A stretch of 64,000 bases of DNA, taken from NCBI RefSeq assembly GCF_007750855.1, contig NZ_CP036291.1:6236905-6300904 (forward strand), given 5' to 3'. The DNA comes from Pirellulimonas nuda. Its GTDB lineage: Bacteria > Planctomycetota > Planctomycetia > Pirellulales > Lacipirellulaceae. Shown piece by piece: positions 57,980 through 64,000 of this stretch (positions within the stretch are counted from its first letter, which is position 1; each line of letters starts with the position of its first letter). The notes below the pieces were generated by a model that was not told the origin of the DNA, did no database searches, and was given only the letters and a program-made list of their open reading frames with translations. Both the position numbers and the translations under genes were made by a program.

Positions 57980-60448
57980 CTAGCTCCCCAGCTCGATCTC
58001 AATTTCCGTTTCAATCGGGACCTGAATGTCGATCTCTGCGCGAACCGCCTGAACGAGGTCGATCTCACTTGAATCGGTGGAGATGCTCACGATTAGAGAG
58101 TACCTCGTCTCTTGCTCAACGACGTTCGGGTCGCGCCGAAAACGCCACCAGCCCGTCACTGGGTAGACGCAAACTTGGGCGGAGTCGGCAAGCTCAGCCG
58201 CCGTCCCGACCCAGTAGTCAGAGTGGACCGAGCCACGAACGGCAACCCTCTCAGGGCCCAATTCCCACCGCCGGTCGTCAATGACCACCCGGTCGTCCCG
58301 GCGTTTGCGTTCTCGCTCGCCTTCGGACCAGGCGTCACGAGTCAGGCGCTTGAGCATCCCGGTTTGTGTTTCTCCGGGCCTTTTCACTGAGAAACGCAGA
58401 CCGTGCGAGGCGTACTGGTGTTTGGCGACTTCTCCGCGACGGGGTGGATTGGGCTCCACGAAGTACGACAGCGTGACACGCATTCTAACCTCCGTATTCC
58501 CCAAATCCTCAAGAACTTGCCGTGGCAACGGCAGGTCGTGCATGTGCATCTCGTGCGACTTGCCTTCGCTCCCGTCCATCCGGAACGGCTGAATCGTCTC
58601 TTGAACGACCATCGTCGCGTACCCACTAGCCGACCTGCGGGCGCGCGTCATGTTGGGGACTCCCATGCCGTAAACTCTGAGCCGCTCCTTGCGGCGGTCG
58701 CGAGGGAACTCTTGTCTCATGCGCCGGGTCCATTCGGCCGAGTGGATAACCAGGCCTCGGATGGTCTCGGGCCAGTAGTCGGGATACTCGCTCATCAGCT
58801 TCGCCGCCATCCGAGCCCCCTGTGCAGTGGCGGCGGAGGTGTCTCGCACGGTCCCAAGCAGTGCGTCTCCGTCCGGTGATGACCGCGTCGTTAGTAGCTC
58901 CAGGTCTTCACTACTGGTCACACAGCCTTGTTCATTGATCGCGTAGTTCCCTCCCTCGAATACGACGTCCGGTTTGTAGGGCCAAGACGAGTCGATCCAG
59001 CAGTAAGAAGTTCTGCTCGCAGGAGATAAAGCGCCGGGTTGGGCGATGGGCTCGTAGCCGTCCAGTCCCTTCTCCTCAATCCAAGTCAGATTGGTGTAGG
59101 CGCCGACCGTGATGGCGTTCCAGGACTGACCGGGGTCTTCGACGCTGCTGAGGTAGTTCTCATCGGGGTAGTTCTGGCCGACCTCCTCGCGGACGTTCCC
59201 CGCAGCCAGCACGACCAATCGCCGCACGTCGTCTTGGGCTCCCGCGCACGCCTGGTCGATCTGAGCGGACCAGAGCGTAGGCCACCACATGTCGTCCCCT
59301 TCCGCTGTGACTGCCATGCAGAAGGCTCTCGACGTTGCAGGCCTCTGGAGTTCGGCCTTCGCCATCGCGCCGACCGTGATGGGGCCGTAGTCCGGCGGCT
59401 CGTTGCCGCCGCTCGGTGGAAGTACCTTCACCGCTTCCAGGCGATGGCTCAGTCGATATCGTCTGTCGCTGGCCAGTTTCACGGCGAGGTCTCCGTAGAG
59501 CGCGACTCCCGCCATTTCGGTTCCGTGTCCGGCGTCATCGTTCGATCGCCAGGAATTGTCGTAGGCCTGGTTCTCCTTGGCGGCTAGCGCTTGCTCCAGC
59601 AACGGGTGGCCGCGGTTGACGCCCGTGTCGAGCAGACACACACGCGGGGCGTCTTCGGCGGCAAAGCGGACGCGCTCTAGGAAGTCTTGGATGAACTCGC
59701 CCTGACTGCTCGGAGAGAGCTGGGTGAACTCACTGGCGATGAGGTTGGCTCGCCGGAACTCCGCCAGGCGCGCTAGCAAGCCGGGGAAGCTACGCCATTG
59801 CGTCAGAGAAGCGAACGCCAGAACAACGGTCCGGTCGGGGAAGTGAACCGTTCGGTTGCTCACCGCGATGTCTTGCTGCGAAGCGATCCGCCGGAACCAC
59901 ACGGCGGCTTCCTCATCGTCGTTCGATTCGGCCGTCTCTGCCAGCTGTTCGCTGAGCCATACTTCCCACCAGAAGGTCTCGTCCTCTTCCGGCAGCTCTT
60001 CCTGCACCTCGGTCCAGTAGTCGGCGATATCGCCCGCATCAATCGATGTGGTCGCTGACGCAAGCGGCTCGTTCTTAGGATTCCCAGCCCGCGTGTCGTT
60101 GGTCTGGTACTCGCGGAACTTCTTGGCGAAGGCCGCGACTTGAGAATCGGGGACGGCGACTAGGTACCTCCGCTGGTCACCGTGCCGACGCATGTTGACC
60201 ACACGAACGCCGTGCCGTTCGTCCTCTAGCCGCTCCAACGGGATGTCGAAAGCTTCGCTCTCTCCGAAGACAAGGGGCAGAAAGTGGAGCCCTTCGCGTA
60301 GCGGCTCCGACGCGAGCCGACGCGAAGCCTCACGTTCGGCGCGCTCTAGGTCGTCGAGCAGCTTGGCGCCATGTGACTGGCGTTCGGGCCTCGGCGGGCT
60401 CTCGACCTCGCCGCGCGGCGTGCCGGGGTGAGTGTACCGCGCACGCAA
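57980..60448 (-). CDS. Subtilase (S8) of an IetAS-like defence module
   Basis: The 822-residue form begins at TTG 60448, but the frame upstream (IATYRHILISRSP) looks conserved and starts, at 60487, with ATC right after the ATPase stop. The subtilisin triad is complete: Asp274 in CLLDTGVNRG, His308 in GHGTEMAGVALYG, and Ser538 in RDTSAATAQGA, plus the oxyanion Asn418 in LAAGNV. A long N-terminal region without motif and a C-terminal beta-rich part flank the domain. Paired with an AAA+ ATPase it matches the IetS partner of the IetAS anti-phage system. G+C is lower than in the rest of the window, consistent with transfer. Confidence 0.85.
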   Translation of the reverse strand: MRARYTHPGTPRGEVESPPRPERQSHGAKLLDDLERAEREASRRLASEPLREGLHFLPLVFGESEAFDIPLERLEDERHGVRVVNMRRHGDQRRYLVAVPDSQVAAFAKKFREYQTNDTRAGNPKNEPLASATTSIDAGDIADYWTEVQEELPEEDETFWWEVWLSEQLAETAESNDDEEAAVWFRRIASQQDIAVSNRTVHFPDRTVVLAFASLTQWRSFPGLLARLAEFRRANLIASEFTQLSPSSQGEFIQDFLERVRFAAEDAPRVCLLDTGVNRGHPLLEQALAAKENQAYDNSWRSNDDAGHGTEMAGVALYGDLAVKLASDRRYRLSHRLEAVKVLPPSGGNEPPDYGPITVGAMAKAELQRPATSRAFCMAVTAEGDDMWWPTLWSAQIDQACAGAQDDVRRLVVLAAGNVREEVGQNYPDENYLSSVEDPGQSWNAITVGAYTNLTWIEEKGLDGYEPIAQPGALSPASRTSYCWIDSSWPYKPDVVFEGGNYAINEQGCVTSSEDLELLTTRSSPDGDALLGTVRDTSAATAQGARMAAKLMSEYPDYWPETIRGLVIHSAEWTRRMRQEFPRDRRKERLRVYGMGVPNMTRARRSASGYATMVVQETIQPFRMDGSEGKSHEMHMHDLPLPRQVLEDLGNTEVRMRVTLSYFVEPNPPRRGEVAKHQYASHGLRFSVKRPGETQTGMLKRLTRDAWSEGERERKRRDDRVVIDDRRWELGPERVAVRGSVHSDYWVGTAAELADSAQVCVYPVTGWWRFRRDPNVVEQETRYSLIVSISTDSSEIDLVQAVRAEIDIQVPIETEIEIELGS

Positions 60449-60488
60449 AGGCGACCGGCTGATCAGGATGTGACGGTAAGTGGCGATT

Positions 60489-61481
60489 TCAGACTCGCTT
60501 GAGTGAACGCTTTCGCTCCAGCCTCACGGCGATGGCGCCCGACAAGGCTGCGATCTCTATCTCCCGCGTGTTCGCAAGCACCGCTGCTTTAGCGGCCTCG
60601 TCCGCTGCTCGTGCGATTTCAGCATGGCTCAGTCCCGCGGCCTGCTCCCCCATCTCGGCCAGTGCGGTGCTGTCCAAAGAATACGCGGCCAGGCGGTTGG
60701 CGAGGAGCTTCGCTATCTCGTAAGGGCCGGGAAGGTGATAGGTGATGACTTCGTCAAAACGCCGGAAGAGGGCATCGTCGAGCATCGCTTCGAGGTTTGT
60801 GGCGGCCACCACGAGACTGTCGGAGTCGTCCTGTTCAAGGAACTGTAGAAAGGAATTTAGCACGCGGCGGATCTCGCCCACGTCATGCTGCCCGCCACGC
60901 ATGGCGCCGATCGCGTCGAACTCGTCGAACAGGTAGACGCCCCGAGTGTGCTTCATGGCCTCGAACACGGCGAACAGCTTAGCCGCCGTCTCGCCCATGT
61001 ACTTGGTGATAAGCGAGTGGAACTGCACCGTGAAGTGGGGCAGCTTCAACTCGCCCGCCAGCGCCCAGGAGGTCATCGTCTTGCCCACGCCCGGAGGCCC
61101 GACGAGCAACAGCTTTCTCTTGGCTTCCAGGTTGTGTTCGCGGAGCTTGGCTTGTTGGCGATACTCAACCAGCACTTGCCGCAGCTGCGTTTCCTGGGCA
61201 TCGTCAAGCACCATCTCGCTGAGACGCGTCATAGGGTAGGTCGCCGCGAGGAGCGTCGCCAGTTCGCCATGTGGCCGGGCGATCGGCACAGATCCCCCTG
61301 CGCGGGTCGCGTGCTGCTTGTCACGGAATTCGTCGACGAGTCGCTTGAGCTCAGTGGCTAGCTTGCCCTTGCCGGTGCGAGCTTCGTGCGCGGCAATCTG
61401 CAACGCCACCGAGACGAAACGCTCGTTGTCGGACTCGCCGTAGCTCTTGAGCAGGGATTTGAGTTGCTGAGCGGTCGCCAT
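60489..61481 (-). CDS. AAA+ ATPase of an IetAS-like defence module
   Basis: The ATG at 61481 is preferred: gaaggga lies just upstream, and it lies 11 bases after the stop of the small upstream gene. A TTG at 61496 would overlap that stop by four bases. The 330-residue product has Walker A GPPGVGKT (about 130), Walker B in VYLFDEFDAI (about 185), a sensor-1-type region VVAATNLEAMLDDALFRRFDEV with arginine finger, and a lid helix domain (ADEAAKAAVLANTRE). It is a classic AAA+ remodeller similar to IetA. It presumably gates the subtilase; the trigger is not known. Confidence 0.86.
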   Translation of the reverse strand: MATAQQLKSLLKSYGESDNERFVSVALQIAAHEARTGKGKLATELKRLVDEFRDKQHATRAGGSVPIARPHGELATLLAATYPMTRLSEMVLDDAQETQLRQVLVEYRQQAKLREHNLEAKRKLLLVGPPGVGKTMTSWALAGELKLPHFTVQFHSLITKYMGETAAKLFAVFEAMKHTRGVYLFDEFDAIGAMRGGQHDVGEIRRVLNSFLQFLEQDDSDSLVVAATNLEAMLDDALFRRFDEVITYHLPGPYEIAKLLANRLAAYSLDSTALAEMGEQAAGLSHAEIARAADEAAKAAVLANTREIEIAALSGAIAVRLERKRSLKRV

Positions 61482-61492
61482 GCTGATTCCCT

Positions 61493-61774
61493 TCAATCTT
61501 GCTGCAGTTGCTCGGCGAGTCCTTTCGCCGCGTCTTCGACCAGCAACGCCGCTATCTGCATCGGGCTCACCCGACGCTCATCGCTGCTCGCTTCCTCTGC
61601 CACCTGTTCCAGAATCTGGAGTGTCGATTCGCTCATCGGGAGCTTGCGTTGCACCCGCCAACTCGGGTCGGTCGGCCTTCCCGGACGTTCGCCACGACTC
61701 GGCTCGAGCCTTTCGCGGAGACGCTGGCCAAATAGCACGAGGTCCGTTCTGCCGGATTTAAGTGCGGATGGCAT
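61493..61774 (-). CDS. Small protein leading the AAA+/subtilase module
   Basis: The ATG at 61774 gives 93 residues (an ATG at 61816 adds 14). The middle part reads GRPTDPSWRVQRKLPMSEST, then LQILEQVAEEASSDERRVSPMQIAALLVEDAAK, reminiscent of a ribbon-helix-helix repressor or adaptor. It is placed tightly before the ATPase gene, so it is probably co-expressed with it. It could regulate the module or act as a substrate, inhibitor or sensor; none of these is established. The usual two-gene IetAS description does not include it. Confidence 0.62.
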   Translation of the reverse strand: MPSALKSGRTDLVLFGQRLRERLEPSRGERPGRPTDPSWRVQRKLPMSESTLQILEQVAEEASSDERRVSPMQIAALLVEDAAKGLAEQLQQD

Positions 61775-61937
61775 GGCAGCTCGCTTGCGTATCCCCCTCA
61801 GAATAGCCCCCAGCATCTACTATCGGACTTTTTGCCCCGAAAGTAAAGCCTTACGTTGCCTAGGTTTCGCTGAAAGCAGAACCCGCCCGGCCCGACGTTC
61901 CGAAGCGCCAGATCTGCATTACCGGCCGCCTCAAGTC

Positions 61938-62064
61938 GGGCGCCATGCTCCACGCTCGCGTGGGCATGCGACCTGCGATAAGCCGGCTTCCAATCCGCCT
62001 CACATGGCCACGCAAGTGTCGGCCATGGCGCCCCGCCACGCAAGCGAGGACCATGGCGCCCGGC
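61938..62064. repeat. Palindromic dispersed repeat, copy one
   Basis: The left part (gggcgccatgctccacgctc, gcgtgggcatgcgac) and the right part (cacatggccacgcaag, ...catggcgcc) form a long imperfect palindrome. The right arm is partly duplicated (gccacgcaagcgaggaccat near 62035). It ends three bases before the stop of the isochorismatase gene. The same element lies at 62667-62775. Confidence 0.82.
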
Positions 62065-62066
62065 TG

Positions 62067-62621
<555 letters not shown>

Positions 62622-62666
62622 CTCACGGCCTCATCCGATGGGAGTTTGTAGGGGTGATGGATTGTA

Positions 62667-62775
62667 GCCGGGCGCCGGGCGCCATGCTCCACGGTCGCGT
62701 GGGCATGCGACTTACGATACGCCGGCGTCCAATCCGCCACACATGGCCACGCAAGCGTGGACCATGGCACCCGGC
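62667..62775. repeat. Palindromic dispersed repeat, copy two
   Basis: It starts with gccgggcgccgggcgccatg and ends with gtggaccatggcacccggc, whose complement matches the start at most positions. The centre holds cttacgatacgccggcgtcc, also found in copy one with a few changes. Both copies are in the same orientation, 600 bases apart. Confidence 0.82.
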
Positions 62776-62866
62776 CGAGGCCGGAAAGCCGCCAGCGGAG
62801 CCCGACGCATTAGCGGGACAGCGGCGCGATCCCAGCCGCTTCCTCGCTGACGCGTCCGGATCGGAT

Positions 62867-64000
62867 CTAAGGAGAGAAGTAGGGAGCACGGCGCCACACC
62901 CCCGCGACCATCCCCAACGCGAGCGCCAGCGGCGCCGCGGCGGGTTCTGGCACGGGGGGGGCAGCCGTGGATGGGGCCGCACCGAAGTTGTTTTGCCAGG
63001 TCGTGTAGTCGTCTGGGTTGAACCGTTCACCCAGGCCGTCGCGCCAGGTGGTGTAGTCGGCCGCGTCGACGTGCAGGTCGGCGTTGAAGTCGCCGGGTTG
63101 GCCGGGGACGACGATCGAGAAGAACTGGTCGCCGGCGAAGTTGTTGAAGTTGACGCCGGACAGGCTCCCGGTCGAGGCGCCGGCGCCGTTGCCCCCCAGG
63201 TTGCCGGCGCCGGCCGGCAGGCCGCCGAGCACTTGGTTGGAGTGGTAGTTGTGGTTGCTGTTGCCGTAGGCCGCGTGCAGCTTGATGAGCTGGCCGGGGC
63301 GCGGCGAGCCGAGGTCGGCCAACGCGATAGAGAACTCGAAGCCGGTGGCGACGGCGGCCGCGTCGGCCTGGTTGGCGGCGCCGCTGCCGCCGGTCACCCC
63401 CGCGGTGTTGGTGTTGTTCAAGCCGAACTCTAGCGGCTGGGTGAGCAGCCCGCCGAGGGTCCGCGCTTCCCCCACGCCCCCCGGCCCCGGGGCCAGGCCG
63501 AGGTCGACGGGCGTGACCACGCCGTGCTGGACCGCGCTGCCTTGGCCGGCGCTTGCCGGGGCGCCGTTGCCGGTGACGGCAGGGCTTGCGCCCCCTGCGC
63601 GGTCGACGATGTCGACCGTAAACACGCTCCCTGTGAGCGAGCCCCACCGCGCGTAGAGGTGCAGGTCTGCCTGGAAGCCGGCGTCGAACGTCAGACCCCC
63701 TAGGTTGCGGGAGACGCCCTCGTAGTCGTAGCTGGGGGCCGCCGAGAGGACGTTCTCTCCCCCGGGGCGCGTGTCGAAGAACATGCTGAGCTTGTTGAAG
63801 TTGTTCTCGATGTTGCCGGCGAGCAACACGTACAGCCGGTCGCCAACGACCGTGGCGTAGGCCGCGTCGAGCTCGCCGCCGGGCCCCAGTCCATTGGCTT
63901 GCGTCGCGTTGCCGAAGCCGGTCTGCACCGTCTGCAGGGCCGCCGGCGGGCCGTAGAGCGCGTCGCGGGCGCCGTCGATCGTCGGCTGGGCGACGGCCGG
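62867..64000 (-). CDS. PEP-CTERM sorted exported protein with dockerin-like repeat, partial at the window edge
   Basis: The frame stays open to the right edge, so the N-terminus and signal peptide lie outside; a GTG at 63928 is not the likely start. The visible part is a beta-rich domain (LYVLLAGNIENNFNKLSMFFDT, FDAGFQADLHLYARWG, VATGFEFSIALADLG, FSIVVPGQPG). It is followed by a dockerin-like segment with paired Asp loops (DFNADLHVDAADYTTWRDG, FNPDDYTTWQNNFG) and a C-terminal PEP-CTERM signal (VPEP, hydrophobic stretch, RRAP). It is predicted to be exported and processed by an exosortase, as is common in planctomycetes. Confidence 0.85.
   Translation of the reverse strand, partial: PAVAQPTIDGARDALYGPPAALQTVQTGFGNATQANGLGPGGELDAAYATVVGDRLYVLLAGNIENNFNKLSMFFDTRPGGENVLSAAPSYDYEGVSRNLGGLTFDAGFQADLHLYARWGSLTGSVFTVDIVDRAGGASPAVTGNGAPASAGQGSAVQHGVVTPVDLGLAPGPGGVGEARTLGGLLTQPLEFGLNNTNTAGVTGGSGAANQADAAAVATGFEFSIALADLGSPRPGQLIKLHAAYGNSNHNYHSNQVLGGLPAGAGNLGGNGAGASTGSLSGVNFNNFAGDQFFSIVVPGQPGDFNADLHVDAADYTTWRDGLGERFNPDDYTTWQNNFGAAPSTAAPPVPEPAAAPLALALGMVAGVWRRAPYFSP

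Overview
The window looks like chromosome from a high-GC planctomycete, most likely order Pirellulales (a Lacipirellulaceae-type organism; this placement is inference). The evidence is the domain content. There are two DUF1501/DUF1549 clusters with c-type haem motifs (CxxCH), a PEP-CTERM protein with dockerin-like Asp repeats, very large secreted proteins carrying VWA or CHAT domains, a SpoVG with an inserted zinc ribbon, and many dispersed inverted repeats between genes. No tRNA, rRNA or CRISPR array was found.

Layout. 0-6.3 kb (+): three exported hydrolase-fold proteins in tandem, two M14 carboxypeptidase-like and one alpha/beta hydrolase-like. The first M14 and the hydrolase have lost their catalytic residues. 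6.3-12.1 kb: housekeeping genes tmk, popT (DUF368), ispE, spoVG, a PmoA-like protein, a small unknown gene and csrA. 12.2-20.9 kb (-): DUF1501, pre-peptidase-domain, DUF1549/DUF1553 and cytochrome/WD40 genes. 21.1-29 kb (-): a surface polysaccharide locus with a GT4 glycosyltransferase, a GDP-mannose-3,5-epimerase-like gene of lower GC, gmd, a GDP-L-fucose synthase, a WecA-type initiating transferase and a WcaF-like acetyltransferase. 29-34 kb (-): a thioredoxin-fold protein, an HtrA-like protease and an SLC13 transporter. 33.7-45 kb: a 1399-residue VWA protein, a CinA/nucleotidyltransferase fusion, a GNAT/FemAB-like protein, a lipoprotein and a CHAT-fold protein. 45-48.4 kb (-): DUF2007 and a second DUF1501/DUF1549 pair. 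49.3-55.3 kb: a Gly/Tyr-rich secreted peptide, sdhCAB and a TPR protein.

55.5-62.8 kb is accessory. It holds a histone-H1-like protein, a short HTH protein, a ParD/ParE-type toxin-antitoxin pair between two similar GC hairpins, a three-gene AAA+ ATPase/subtilase module resembling the IetAS anti-phage system, and an isochorismatase gene between two copies of a palindromic repeat. The window closes inside a PEP-CTERM protein gene.

The strongest leads are: the IetAS-like module with a small leader gene and no canonical start codon covering its conserved subtilase N-terminus; four apparent pseudoenzymes among secreted or fused proteins; a repeat family that supplies the stop codons of two converging genes and also sits inside the sdh operon; the zinc-ribbon SpoVG; and the CinA-like/nucleotidyltransferase fusion.
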